NCBI GenBank assembly: GCA_015056155.1
Contig: SVGU01000001.1
Span: forward strand, 31,961-95,960
From: Clostridiales bacterium
Lineage (GTDB): Bacteria; Bacillota; Clostridia; Christensenellales; Aristaeellaceae
Reading direction: 5' to 3'
DNA length: 64,000 bases
Position numbers and translations under genes: made by a program. Within the stretch, counting starts at the first letter, position 1. The number at the start of each line of letters is the position of its first letter. Shown in pieces: positions 26,001-34,710 of the stretch. Below the pieces are notes generated by a model that was not told where the DNA came from, did not search any database, and saw only the letters and a list, made by a program, of their open reading frames with translations.

Positions 26001-26651
26001 ATGGAGACGAACCTGCTGCCGACTCATCTGCGCCCCCTCGCTGCCGGGCTGTCCCGGTATGCCGGCTGCCTCACCATGACTCTGCGCTGCCCCTGCGGCT
26101 GCACCCGTTTCCGGCTGGAGGAGGCCACGCACAGCGCGGCGGAGCAGGCGGCCATCGAAGCGTGGCTGGCGGCGGAGAAGGCTGCCCGGAAGGGACGGAT
26201 CCTTCGCTTCCGCAAAAATGCGCATGGTCAGACGGAGCTGATGTGCCGCCGGATCTTCTTCGGGCGCTGGGAGTCCTTCAAGGCCCTGATCCCGCCGCCG
26301 CCCTGCCATATGGATGTGCGGGCCCTGCGCGGCGCCTGCCGGAAATGCGGCAGGACGCACCTCATCTACGACAACCGCCTGCACGGCTTTGATGCGCTCA
26401 TGGGCGAATACACCGGCGAGGCGATGGCCTGGCAGCCCCAGTGGCGGGAGATCGACATGCAGGCCCTCGATGTACCGGAGGGGGAGATGATCCGCGTGGA
26501 TATCCCCGAGGCCGACGAGCGCAGCCTGGCGGATATGCGCGAATTCATCCCCGGCTTCACCCCGGAGATGGCCTGCGACGCCTTCAGCTGCATTGAGGTC
26601 TGGAGCGACGTCGGCGGCAAGCGCGATGCGATGCTCTTTGACGCCGGATAA
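26001..26651 (+). CDS. Unknown protein with two zinc-ribbon-like cysteine knuckles
   Basis: This 216-residue protein has no family I can name. Two knuckles, CPCGC near residue 31 and CRKCG near residue 113, could bind one metal as in zinc ribbons. The rest has no membrane segment or signal peptide. ATG at 26001 is preceded by GAAGGAG. It lies 30 bases before the SGNH esterase gene and shares its promoter. The protein from 27850 is another orphan with clustered cysteines on the same transcript; any link between them is speculation. Confidence 0.7.
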   Translation: METNLLPTHLRPLAAGLSRYAGCLTMTLRCPCGCTRFRLEEATHSAAEQAAIEAWLAAEKAARKGRILRFRKNAHGQTELMCRRIFFGRWESFKALIPPPPCHMDVRALRGACRKCGRTHLIYDNRLHGFDALMGEYTGEAMAWQPQWREIDMQALDVPEGEMIRVDIPEADERSLADMREFIPGFTPEMACDAFSCIEVWSDVGGKRDAMLFDAG

Positions 26652-26680
26652 ACGAACAAAACCGTGGAGGTTCAACAGAT

Positions 26681-27853
26681 ATGCACACCACTCAGCACTG
26701 GTCTTCCATCTGGGGCAACGCGGTCTCCATCGCCGAGAACCGCCCCGAGCGCTATGCGAAGAACATCACCATCCGCTATCCCATCCGCATCCCCTTCGAT
26801 GGCAGCGCCCTGCGCCTGACCTTCGACAACTACTGCGGTACCGAGCCGGTGACGATCGACAGGACGACCCTGCTGGCTCCCCCCGGCTCCTGCGGAGCTT
26901 CCCCCCTCGGCGAGGGGGGCTGCGGCGTGTTCCTGCCGGTGACCTTCGGCGGCGGGCGCAGCGTCACCATCGGGGCAGGGGAGTGCGCCACCTGTGACCC
27001 GGTGGAGGTCACCCTCCGCGCCGGGGAAACGGTCTACATCAGCTTCTATCTGGCGGATTTCACCCTCATGCGCTCCGTGGTGTTCACCTGCGGCAAGCTC
27101 TCCGGCGGCCTCTATGCCAACGGCGATGAGACGGAGACGGTCGATATCGACATCAACACCTCCCGCGCGACGAAGCTGAACTACTTCCTGTCCAACGTGT
27201 CCATCCTGACCGCGCCGGAAAACCGGACGATCGTCTGCTACGGCGACTCCATCACCGCGCAGGACTGGCCGGACGATCTGCAAATCCGCTGCCAGCGGGA
27301 GGGCTTCTCCCGCACGGCCATCATCCGCAAGGCCGCCAGCGGCACCCGCATCCTTCGCGAATACGCCTGCCTGACCTACGAGAGCTACGGCCTGATGGGT
27401 GCGCACCGCTTCCTGCATGAGCTGCCAGCTGACGGCGCAGACGCGGTCATCATCCAGCAGGGCATCAACGACATCATCCATCCCGTGGGCGAGGAGGTCA
27501 ACATCTTCCGTCCCATGAGCGATCTGCCGACGGTGGAGGAGCTGATTGAGGGCCTCAAGGTGTATATCGCCCAGGCGCGGGCGATGGGGCTGAAGGTCTA
27601 TGTGGGCACGCTGATCCCCATGGGCGGCTGGCGCACGGACGCTCCCTTCCGGCAGGAGATGCGCCACGCGTACAACGACTTCATCCGCACGACCGACCTG
27701 ATCGACGGCTGCATCGACTTCGACGCGGCCCTGCGCGACCCGGAGCGGCCGGACTGGTTCCTGCCGGAGTACGATTCCGGCGACCACCTGCACCCGAGCA
27801 AGAAGGGCTATGAGCGCATGGCGGCCGAGGTGCCGGCGGAGCTGCTGAAATGA
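26681..27853 (+). CDS. SGNH/GDSL-family esterase, acetyl-xylan-esterase-like
   Basis: The 390-residue protein has an N-terminal beta-sandwich-like domain (about 1-180) and a C-terminal SGNH hydrolase. Block I is IVCYGDSIT with the nucleophile Ser, block III is IIQQGINDII with the oxyanion Asn, and block V is SGDHLHPSKKGY with catalytic Asp and His. Such proteins remove acetyl or other acyl groups from carbohydrates. No signal peptide is seen, so it fits with the intracellular xylanase. The N-terminal domain contains an odd Pro/Gly/Cys-rich stretch encoded by two adjacent palindromes. The start has GTGGAGG upstream, and the stop overlaps the next start (ATGA). Confidence 0.87.
   Translation: MHTTQHWSSIWGNAVSIAENRPERYAKNITIRYPIRIPFDGSALRLTFDNYCGTEPVTIDRTTLLAPPGSCGASPLGEGGCGVFLPVTFGGGRSVTIGAGECATCDPVEVTLRAGETVYISFYLADFTLMRSVVFTCGKLSGGLYANGDETETVDIDINTSRATKLNYFLSNVSILTAPENRTIVCYGDSITAQDWPDDLQIRCQREGFSRTAIIRKAASGTRILREYACLTYESYGLMGAHRFLHELPADGADAVIIQQGINDIIHPVGEEVNIFRPMSDLPTVEELIEGLKVYIAQARAMGLKVYVGTLIPMGGWRTDAPFRQEMRHAYNDFIRTTDLIDGCIDFDAALRDPERPDWFLPEYDSGDHLHPSKKGYERMAAEVPAELLK
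26888..26919. repeat. Two adjacent palindromes inside the SGNH esterase gene
   Basis: GCTCC-TGC-GGAGC is followed by CCCCCCTCG-G-CGAGGGGGG. Together they encode part of APPGSCGASPLGEGG, a low-complexity stretch in the N-terminal domain. It looks like a palindromic repeat inserted in frame. Confidence 0.5.
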
Positions 27854-28344
27854 GCGGCGCAGCCATCGGGGAGTACCCGCTGTGCATCGACACCCCCGAC
27901 GGCCCCGTCACAGTTACGGCGGCGCATGAGACCGTGATCTGCGATGACGAAGTGCAGCGCGCCTCCGTCACGCTCCATCTGTCTGGAACGGCATATGCAG
28001 GGCATGGCTCCGACACGGAGTACGCGCTGTACGACCTGGAAAAGCGCCTGCCGGAGGGCTGCACGCTCCGATGCTGCCTGAGCTGCCGCCACGGGCACTT
28101 CTGCCCCGTGGGCGATGCGGACAACGAGGTGTTCTGCGTCACGGACTTCGAGCCGCGGACAAAGAGCGACCTGTATCACGTCACCGAGGACGAGCAGGAG
28201 CGGGCTACCCGCAGCCGGACGCTGTTCCACCTCTGCGACGGCTGGCAGGCGCAGTCGGAGGAAACCTACACCTATACCAGTTACCTGGAACACACGAAAA
28301 GAGGCCATACGAATGAAACGGATCCTGACCTGGCTGAAGCATGA
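27850..28344 (+). CDS. Unknown protein, cysteine-rich centre
   Basis: The 164-residue protein is not recognised. It starts in an ATGA overlap with the SGNH esterase and ends 32 bases inside the permease gene, an arrangement that supports translation. The centre (CTLRCCLSCRHGHFCPVGD) has five cysteines and two histidines that could bind metal. The N-terminal half looks beta-rich. No signal peptide or membrane helix is present. Confidence 0.65.
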   Translation: MSGAAIGEYPLCIDTPDGPVTVTAAHETVICDDEVQRASVTLHLSGTAYAGHGSDTEYALYDLEKRLPEGCTLRCCLSCRHGHFCPVGDADNEVFCVTDFEPRTKSDLYHVTEDEQERATRSRTLFHLCDGWQAQSEETYTYTSYLEHTKRGHTNETDPDLAEA

Positions 28345-29422
28345 GGTCGTGCTGACGGTCGCGCTGATCGCGGCGCTGGCGTCCTTCCTGCTGGTGCCGC
28401 CGGGGATGCACACCCTCGCCGGCATCGACACGACGACCCTGCTGATGCTCTTTTCGCTGATGACCATCGTGGCGGGATTCCGGCACATGGGCGCCTTTGA
28501 CAAGCTGGCCGCCGCAGTCACCTCGCGCATCCGCACCCTGCGGGGGCTGGCGTTTGTGCTCACGTGCGGCTGCTTCCTGCTGGCGATGGTCGCCACGAAC
28601 GATGTGGCGCTGATTACCCTCGTGCCCTTCACGCTCCTGTTGATGCGGGGCGCGGAGATGAAGCACCTGACGCTGACGGTGGTGCTGGAGACCATCGCCG
28701 CCAACCTGGGCAGCATGGTCACGCCCATCGGCAACCCGCAGAACCTGTACCTGTATTCCAGCCAGAAGCTGGCGGCGCTGGATTTCCCCCGGCTGACGTG
28801 GCCCTATGCGGCGCTGGCGTTTGCGATGCTGGCCGGGTGCTGCCTGCTGATCCCCCGGGAAAGCGTGCGCGCCGGAAACGGTGAGGCATCGGCCCTGCCC
28901 GGGCGGAAGCTGGCCCTGTATGGCGGGCTGACCGTCCTTGCGCTGCTGGCGCTGGCGAAGGTGATCCCGGACTGGGCGCTGGCGGCGGCGGTGCTGCTGC
29001 TGACGCTGCTGCTGGACCGGCCGGTGCTCCGGCAGGTGGACTACACGCTGCTGGCGACGTTCGTATGCTTCTTCGTGTTCGTCGCGTCGGTGAAGGCGTA
29101 TGCGCCAGTTTCCGCGTGGCTGGAGGGGCTGATGGCGGGCAGTCCGCTGCTGACGAGCCTCCTGGCTTCGCAGGTCATCAGCAATGTCCCGGCGTGCCTG
29201 CTGCTCTCGCCCTTCACCGGGGATGCGTCCGCGCTGATGCTGGGCGTGAACCTCGGCGGCCTGGGGACGCTCGTGGCGTCGCTGGCGAGCCTCATTTCCT
29301 TCCGGCTCTACGGGCAGGCGGAGGGCGCGGCGCGCGGCAGGTTCATGCTCGTCTTCACGGCGATGAACGTGCTGTTCCTCGCGGCGCTGCTGATGCTGGC
29401 GTGGGCGCTGGGCGCGGTGTGA
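28313..29422 (+). CDS. ArsB/NhaD (ion transporter superfamily) permease
   Basis: The 369-residue membrane protein has about ten helices. TNDVALITLVPFTLLL and TPIGNPQNLYLYS are characteristic of the ArsB/NhaD/SLC13-like superfamily, which moves anions, citrate or sodium/protons. The N-terminal TNDVAL segment and the matching later SNVPACLLLSPFTG form the internal repeat pair. It is shorter than ArsB proper (about 430), so the substrate stays open. ATG at 28313, preceded by AAAAGAGG, lies inside the end of the preceding gene; the ORF-track start at 28115 is out of context. Confidence 0.82.
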   Translation: MKRILTWLKHEVVLTVALIAALASFLLVPPGMHTLAGIDTTTLLMLFSLMTIVAGFRHMGAFDKLAAAVTSRIRTLRGLAFVLTCGCFLLAMVATNDVALITLVPFTLLLMRGAEMKHLTLTVVLETIAANLGSMVTPIGNPQNLYLYSSQKLAALDFPRLTWPYAALAFAMLAGCCLLIPRESVRAGNGEASALPGRKLALYGGLTVLALLALAKVIPDWALAAAVLLLTLLLDRPVLRQVDYTLLATFVCFFVFVASVKAYAPVSAWLEGLMAGSPLLTSLLASQVISNVPACLLLSPFTGDASALMLGVNLGGLGTLVASLASLISFRLYGQAEGAARGRFMLVFTAMNVLFLAALLMLAWALGAV

Positions 29423-29424
29423 AC

Positions 29425-29495
29425 TTGCATTTTTGACGGCAGAATTGCATTTTGAGAGGTTTTGACTTGCAAAATTCCCTTCATTCGCGTATAAT
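29425..29495 (+). promoter_or_regulatory. RpiR-gene promoter with three phased TTGCA elements
   Basis: TTGCAA, 17 bases and TATAAT (29467-29495) form a near-consensus promoter. TTGCAT occurs at 29425 and 29445 and TTGCAA at 29467, about 20-22 bases apart, so on one face of the helix. This suggests an operator, possibly for the RpiR protein itself. Confidence 0.65.
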
Positions 29496-29612
29496 GATGA
29501 ATGCCTGCGCAGGCAGGACTCAGCGGACAGAAAACCCGGCAGACGCAAGCTGCGACGGGATATGCCGGACGATCGGCCGGCAGGTGCGCCGCAGGAAGCG
29601 AGATGAAGGGTC

Positions 29613-30488
29613 ATGCAGGATATGCAGGACATGATCGAACGGCTGAATCAGTCGGGCAAGCGGCTCAGCAAGGGCCACAGGAAGATCGCGCAGTACATCG
29701 TTGAGCACTACGAGAAGGCGGTGTTCATGACCGCCAGCCGCCTGGGCGAAAGCGTGGGCGTGAGCGAATCGACGGTGGTCCGCTTTGCCTCCGCGATGGG
29801 CTACGAGGGCTATCCCCAGCTGCAGCGCTCCCTGCAGGAGCTGGTCAGCCACCGCCTCACCGCCAATCAGCGCTTTGAAATGGCGACGGAGATCGACCCC
29901 AGCGCCGCGCTGGGCATGGTGCTCAAGAGCGACATGCAGAACCTGCGCGCCACGCTGGAGCAGATGGACAACGCCGTGTTTGACGACGTGGTGCGCCGCC
30001 TGCTGTCCGCCAAGGCCGTGTACGTGATGGGACTGCGCTCGGCGGCCCCGCTGGCGCAGTTCATGGGCTATTACCTCAATTACATCTTTGACAACGTGCA
30101 TCTGGTGTCCTCCGGGGCGACGGACGTGTTCGAGGAGATCTCCAAGCTCAACGAGGACGATGTGCTGGTGGGTATCTCCTTCCCGCGCTACTCCACGCGA
30201 ACGCTGGAGGCGATGCGCTTTGCCAAGCGCTGCGGTGCGCAGGTGGTCGCCATCACCGACGGCCCCATGTCGCCGCTGACGGACATCGCCGATGCGACGC
30301 TGACCGCGCGGACGGACATGGCCTCCTTCGTGGACAGCCTTGCCGCGCCGCTGTCGCTGATCAACGCGCTGCTGGTGGCGCTGGGCCTGCACCGCAAGGA
30401 AGCGCTGACGCAGCACTTCCGCAAGCTGGAGTCCATCTGGGAGACGTACGAAGTCTACCTGGAGGAAGAAGGGAGACCCCGTGCATAA
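29613..30488 (+). CDS. RpiR/MurR-family transcriptional regulator with SIS domain
   Basis: The 291-residue protein has an N-terminal helix-turn-helix (about 1-80, with TASRLGESVGVSESTVVRFASAMGYEGYPQ) and a C-terminal SIS sugar-isomerase fold (about 125-250, with YVMGLRSAAPLAQFMG). The SIS domain in this family binds phosphosugars. It probably senses a sugar phosphate produced by the nearby PTS or glycosidases and controls these genes. A strong promoter with repeated TTGCA elements precedes it. ATG at 29613 is used; ATGs at 29622 and 29631 are possible alternatives. It overlaps the next gene by eight bases. Confidence 0.93.
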   Translation: MQDMQDMIERLNQSGKRLSKGHRKIAQYIVEHYEKAVFMTASRLGESVGVSESTVVRFASAMGYEGYPQLQRSLQELVSHRLTANQRFEMATEIDPSAALGMVLKSDMQNLRATLEQMDNAVFDDVVRRLLSAKAVYVMGLRSAAPLAQFMGYYLNYIFDNVHLVSSGATDVFEEISKLNEDDVLVGISFPRYSTRTLEAMRFAKRCGAQVVAITDGPMSPLTDIADATLTARTDMASFVDSLAAPLSLINALLVALGLHRKEALTQHFRKLESIWETYEVYLEEEGRPRA

Positions 30489-31716
30489 TGTGATCGTGAT
30501 CGGCGGCGGCGCGGCCGGAATGATGGCCGCGATCCACGCCTCCCGCCTCGGCGCGGCAGTGACGCTGCTGGAGCGGAACCAGAAGCTGGGCAAGAAGGTC
30601 TATATCACCGGCAAGGGCCGCTGCAACGTGACCAACGACTGTACGCTGGATGAGTTCATGAAGGAAGTCCCGCGCAATCCGCGCTTCCTCTACTCCGCGA
30701 TGAGCTACTTCTCCCCGCAGAGCATGATGGAGCTGCTGGAGGATGCGGGCTGCCCCGTGGTCGTGCAGCGGGGGCGGCGCGTGTTCCCCGCGACGGAGAA
30801 GGCCAGCGACGTGACCCGCGCGCTGGAGAAGCTCCTGCGGGAGGGCGGCGTGCACATCGTCTACGACGCGCGGGTGAAGGAGATCAACGAGGCGGACGGC
30901 GCGGTCACGGGCGTGACGCTGATGAACGGCGCCGTGTACCCGGCGGATCGCGTCATCATCGCCACGGGCGGCCTGAGCTGCCCGCTGACCGGCTCGACGG
31001 GCGACGGCTACCGGATGGCGGCGTCGCTGGGGCATACGGTCACGCCGCGCAGCGCTGCGCTTTCCGCGATCGAAACGGCCGTGGACTGGCCCGGCGAGCT
31101 GCAGGGCCTGAGCCTGCGGAACGTCACCCTGACGCTGAAGAAGGGCAGGAAGACCCTCTACACCGAGCTGGGCGAGATGCTCTTCACCCATTTCGGCATT
31201 TCCGGCCCGCTGGTGCTGACGATGAGCTGCCACCTGCCGGACGAGATGAAGGACGCGGATGTGACGCTGAACCTCAAGCCAGGCCTGGATGCGCAGCAGC
31301 TGGACGCGCGGCTGCAGCGGGATTTCGACGACAACAGCCGCAAGATGCTGCGCAGCGTCCTGCCGGGACTGCTGCCGGCGAGGCTGGCGGAGATCTTCCC
31401 CCGGCTGTGCGGCGTGGACGGCGACAAGGTCTGCGCGCAGATCACCCGCGAGGAGCGGGAGACCATCGCGCGGATGATGCAGGCGCTGCCCATCCCGCTG
31501 GAGAAGCTCGCGCCCATCGAGGAAGCGATCGTGACCCGCGGCGGCGTCTCCGTGAAGGAGATCGACCCCTCCACGATGGAGAGCAAGCTCGTTTCCGGGC
31601 TGTACTTCGCGGGCGAGGTGATCGACGTGGATGCGCACACCGGCGGCTATAACCTGCAAATCGCGTGGGCGACCGGCGCACTGGCCGGAACCTGCGCCGC
31701 GGAAGAAATGTTCTGA
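30481..31716 (+). CDS. HI0933/YhiN-family flavoprotein
   Basis: The 411-residue protein has the FAD-binding motif VIVIGGGAAGMMAAI at the N-terminus, the family signature KVYITGKGRCNVTN, and a C-terminal flavin contact VIDVDAHTGGYNLQIAWATG. This is the HI0933-like oxidoreductase family, sometimes annotated as aminoacetone oxidase; the physiological reaction is not settled. The GTG start lies in the end of the RpiR gene, with AGAAGGGAG upstream, so the two are translationally coupled. Confidence 0.92.
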   Translation: MHNVIVIGGGAAGMMAAIHASRLGAAVTLLERNQKLGKKVYITGKGRCNVTNDCTLDEFMKEVPRNPRFLYSAMSYFSPQSMMELLEDAGCPVVVQRGRRVFPATEKASDVTRALEKLLREGGVHIVYDARVKEINEADGAVTGVTLMNGAVYPADRVIIATGGLSCPLTGSTGDGYRMAASLGHTVTPRSAALSAIETAVDWPGELQGLSLRNVTLTLKKGRKTLYTELGEMLFTHFGISGPLVLTMSCHLPDEMKDADVTLNLKPGLDAQQLDARLQRDFDDNSRKMLRSVLPGLLPARLAEIFPRLCGVDGDKVCAQITREERETIARMMQALPIPLEKLAPIEEAIVTRGGVSVKEIDPSTMESKLVSGLYFAGEVIDVDAHTGGYNLQIAWATGALAGTCAAEEMF

Positions 31717-31717
31717 G

Positions 31718-31771
31718 CAACGGGTGTCGGGCAGGTCGAAGCACCTCCGCTGGGAGCGCAAGCGATCCAGC
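31718..31771 (+). repeat. Dispersed intergenic repeat, degenerate copy A
   Basis: CAACGGGTGTCGGGCAGGTCG begins like copy B 116 bases downstream, but the hairpin arms are decayed. Confidence 0.5.
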
Positions 31772-31833
31772 AAGCCCGGCCAAAGGAGCAGCACGCGAAC
31801 GCAGCAACAAAGGAAAAGACAAGAAAGATCGCG

Positions 31834-31893
31834 CAACGGGTGTCGAGAGGGTCGAAGACCCTTCGCGGGTCCAGGGCAGAGCCCTGGGGGCAC
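31834..31893 (+). repeat. Dispersed double-hairpin intergenic repeat, copy B
   Basis: ACGGGTGTCGAGA is followed by hairpin GGGTC-gaa-GACCC and hairpin CCAGGGC-aga-GCCCTGG. An A-rich stretch (AAAGGAAAAGACAAG) precedes it, as in copy C. It lies just before the exonuclease ribosome binding site. Confidence 0.75.
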
Positions 31894-31914
31894 CGGCGCT
31901 AAGGAGATATTGTT

Positions 31915-32913
31915 TTGCATTACATTGTGGTGGACCTGGAATGGAATCAGCCGCTGTCCTTCGATACGCATGTGTACCGCGAGGTGGGCGACCGGCTGAT
32001 CTTTGAGATGATTCAGATCGGTGCGGTGAAGGTCGGCGAGAACTTTGAGGTGATCGACTCGATCTCCATCCCGATCAGACCGACGCATTATGTGAAGATC
32101 CATCCGCGCATCCGCAAGATGACGCAGCTGGGTGCGGAGGAGCTGGCGGACGCGCCGCAGTTCCTGGAGGCGATGGATCAGTTTGCCGCGTGGTGCGGCG
32201 AGGACTATACCCTGCTGACGTGGGGCTGCGACGACGTGAGCGTGCTGAAGCAGAACATGGACTTCTTCGGCTGCAAGGTGGCGCTGCCGCCCCTGTGCGA
32301 CATCCAGCGCCTCTTCTCCGATGTGCACAAGTGCCGCGAGCGCAAGGGCCTCAAGGCGGCGATGGAGATGCTGGACATCCAGCCGGACGAGGCGCGCTAT
32401 TTCCATAACGCCCTGCACGACGCGTACTATACCGCGCTCGTCTTCGCCAAGCTGCCCAACCCGGAGGACGTGCTCAAGTATCCCCAGCAGCCGCGCCCCC
32501 TCATCCATTCGGATAAGCACGAGCGCCGCAAGGGACACAGCTTCGCGTCCATCAAAGAGGCCTTCGAGAGCGAGTTTGCGCGGGAGCCCCGCTGCCCCGT
32601 GTGCGCCAAGAAGGCGAAGCTGGAGGAGGAGGGCTATGTCCGCCAGACCGCGGACAAGTACATCGGCCTGGCCAAATGCCCGCAGCACGGGATGCTGCTG
32701 GTGCGGCTGCGGCTTCAGCTGACCCACTCCGGCGAGCGCCTGCTGAGCATGAACCTCGCCAAGGCGGCCCCCAGCAACCGCGCCTACGTCCACACCAAGC
32801 GCCTGCAGCAGCAGCAGCGGGACGCGGAGTACGAGGCTGCGCACGGTCATCCCCGTGACCTGGAGGCGGAGCTGGCGATGGTCGACCGCAGCAGCATGCC
32901 CTTTGACGACTGA
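31915..32913 (+). CDS. DEDDh 3'-5' exonuclease with C-terminal zinc ribbon
   Basis: The 332-residue protein has a DnaQ-like exonuclease fold: IVVDLEWNQ (first Asp and Glu), LLTWGCDDVSVL (second Asp) and FHNALHDAYYTA (His and last Asp), completing the DEDDh set by about residue 178. It should remove 3' nucleotides from RNA or DNA. Residues 225-265 hold CPVCAKK and a later CPQH, a possible zinc ribbon for nucleic-acid binding, and the end is rich in Gln and Arg. The TTG start at 31915 is supported by AAGGAGAT eight bases upstream. A copy of the intergenic repeat precedes it. Confidence 0.87.
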   Translation: MHYIVVDLEWNQPLSFDTHVYREVGDRLIFEMIQIGAVKVGENFEVIDSISIPIRPTHYVKIHPRIRKMTQLGAEELADAPQFLEAMDQFAAWCGEDYTLLTWGCDDVSVLKQNMDFFGCKVALPPLCDIQRLFSDVHKCRERKGLKAAMEMLDIQPDEARYFHNALHDAYYTALVFAKLPNPEDVLKYPQQPRPLIHSDKHERRKGHSFASIKEAFESEFAREPRCPVCAKKAKLEEEGYVRQTADKYIGLAKCPQHGMLLVRLRLQLTHSGERLLSMNLAKAAPSNRAYVHTKRLQQQQRDAEYEAAHGHPRDLEAELAMVDRSSMPFDD

Positions 32914-32940
32914 CAATAGAATAAGCAAATCCGGCCGTGA

Positions 32941-32977
32941 CCGGCTGCCGGGGCGATCGCCGCCCGGGAGCAGCCGG
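32941..32977. repeat. GC-rich hairpin between exonuclease and kinase
   Basis: CCGGCTGC and GCAGCCGG enclose a second pairing element (CGGGGCG with CGCCCGG). No U-tract follows, so it is not a clear terminator. Confidence 0.4.
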
Positions 32978-33002
32978 CGGAGCCGGGGATTGGAGGCATT
33001 GT

Positions 33003-34652
33003 ATGAGGATTGTGTATCGTGGCAGAAGCATTGATGTGGAGGCCGGCATGACGGTCATGCAGTGCCTTCTTGCGTCCGGCGAGCCTGCGGAGGGCGCGCT
33101 GGCGGTGCAGCAGGGCGGCGTGGTGCTCGAGCTGGGCGACCCCGTCCGGCAGGAGGGCGAGCTGCGCCTGCTGACCCTCGCGGACGAGGAGGGTCGCCGC
33201 ACCTACGAGCGTGGGCTGCGCTTCGTGGCGCTGCTGGCGATGCGCCGCCTGATGCCCGGACGCCGCGTCCGCATCGAGTACAGCGTGGGCGGCGGCGTGT
33301 TCCTCTGTACGCCGGGGCATGAGCTGACCGCGGCGGACTGCGAGGCGATCCGGGAGGAAATGGAGCGCATCACCGAGGACGACCTCGCATTCGACAAGCG
33401 GGAATGGTCCCTGGACGATGCGATCGCCTATTTTGAGGAGGAGGGCATGCCCGACAAGGTGGAGCTGCTCAATCGCCGCCCGGTGCCCTTCTTCAACATG
33501 TACGAATGCGGCGGCATGTGGGAGTACTTCTACGGCGCAATGCCGCCCAGCACGGGCTATGTGAGCGTCTTCGGCGTGGAGCACATGCCGGGGCGGGGCA
33601 TTGCGCTGCTGATGCCCGGCGCGGACGACCCGCTGCACCCGGCGGCTTACATCGACCGCCCGAAGCATCTGCGGGTGTTCGACCAGTCGGCGGCGTGGTG
33701 CGCGATCCTCGGGGTGAAGAATGCCCCCGATCTGGACCGGTTGATCGAGCAGCGGCAGCTCCGCTCCTTCATCCGCGTCAACGAGGCGCTCCATGCCAAG
33801 GCCATCGACGAGATCGCCGACGCCATCGCACAGCGCGGCAGGCGCATCATCCTCATCGCCGGGCCGTCCTCCTCGGGCAAGACGACGACGACCGGCCGTC
33901 TGGCGGTGGCGCTGCGGGTGCTGGGGTATCAGCCGACGCTCATCTCCCTCGACGATTACTACCGCAACCGGGAGGAGCTGCCCGTGGAGCCGGACGGCAC
34001 GATCGACCTCGAGGGCATCCACACCATTGACGTGCCGCTGTTCCGGGAGCACATGCTGCGATTGCTGGCGGGCGAAACGGTCGAGATCCCGCGGTACTCC
34101 TTCGCCACGGGCCGCCGGATGGAAACGGGCGTGCCCACGTCCCTCGCGCCCGGTCAGCCGGTGCTGATCGAGGGCATCCACGGCCTGAATCCCCAATTGT
34201 CCGAGGGCGTGCCGGAGGAGCTGATCCACCGCGTGTTCGTTTCCGCCCTGACCTGCATCAACCTCGACGACCACAACCGCATCCGCACCACCGATGTACG
34301 CCTGCTGCGCCGCATCGTGCGGGACAATCAATTCCGCTCCACCCCGCCGGAGGAGACCCTCGCCATGTGGCCCAGCGTCCGCAAGGGCGAGGAGACCTGG
34401 ATCTTCCCCTATCAGGAGAACGCGGACAGCATGTTCAACACCGCCCTGCACTACGAGCTGCCGGTGCTCAAAAAGTACGCCTACGGCATGCTCCGCGCCA
34501 TCCCGCCGGAAAGCCCGCACTACCTGACCGCCCGCCGGCTGGTGAAGATGCTCAACTACTTCACCGAGGCGCCGGACGAGGTGATGGACGAGGTACCGCC
34601 GCTGAGCCTGCTGCGGGAGTTCGTCGGCGGCTGCACCATCGACAAGGAATAA
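33003..34652 (+). CDS. Nucleoside (uridine-like) kinase with N-terminal TGS and threonyl-synthetase-like domains
   Basis: The 549-residue protein starts with a TGS-like ubiquitin-fold domain (1-60), followed by a segment resembling the second additional domain of threonyl-tRNA synthetases (about 60-190). The C-terminal half (about 275-480) is a uridine kinase-like P-loop domain with AGPSSSGKTTTTGRL and LDDYYRNREELP. Such three-part proteins are widespread in Clostridia and are annotated as uridine kinases. They would phosphorylate a nucleoside with ATP or GTP, and the role of the synthetase-like part is unknown. ATG at 33003 follows GGAGGC; the earlier ORF start has no support. Confidence 0.9.
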   Translation: MRIVYRGRSIDVEAGMTVMQCLLASGEPAEGALAVQQGGVVLELGDPVRQEGELRLLTLADEEGRRTYERGLRFVALLAMRRLMPGRRVRIEYSVGGGVFLCTPGHELTAADCEAIREEMERITEDDLAFDKREWSLDDAIAYFEEEGMPDKVELLNRRPVPFFNMYECGGMWEYFYGAMPPSTGYVSVFGVEHMPGRGIALLMPGADDPLHPAAYIDRPKHLRVFDQSAAWCAILGVKNAPDLDRLIEQRQLRSFIRVNEALHAKAIDEIADAIAQRGRRIILIAGPSSSGKTTTTGRLAVALRVLGYQPTLISLDDYYRNREELPVEPDGTIDLEGIHTIDVPLFREHMLRLLAGETVEIPRYSFATGRRMETGVPTSLAPGQPVLIEGIHGLNPQLSEGVPEELIHRVFVSALTCINLDDHNRIRTTDVRLLRRIVRDNQFRSTPPEETLAMWPSVRKGEETWIFPYQENADSMFNTALHYELPVLKKYAYGMLRAIPPESPHYLTARRLVKMLNYFTEAPDEVMDEVPPLSLLREFVGGCTIDKE

Positions 34653-34710
34653 GGCGGACGAAGCGTGTGCGGCATCATCTGTCTGCAAATCAGAAAGGAG
34701 GACGAAGTCC

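Noticed and set aside
30361-32928. 855-codon minus-strand frame
   Set aside because: Spans three plus-strand genes with recognised motifs; compositional artefact.
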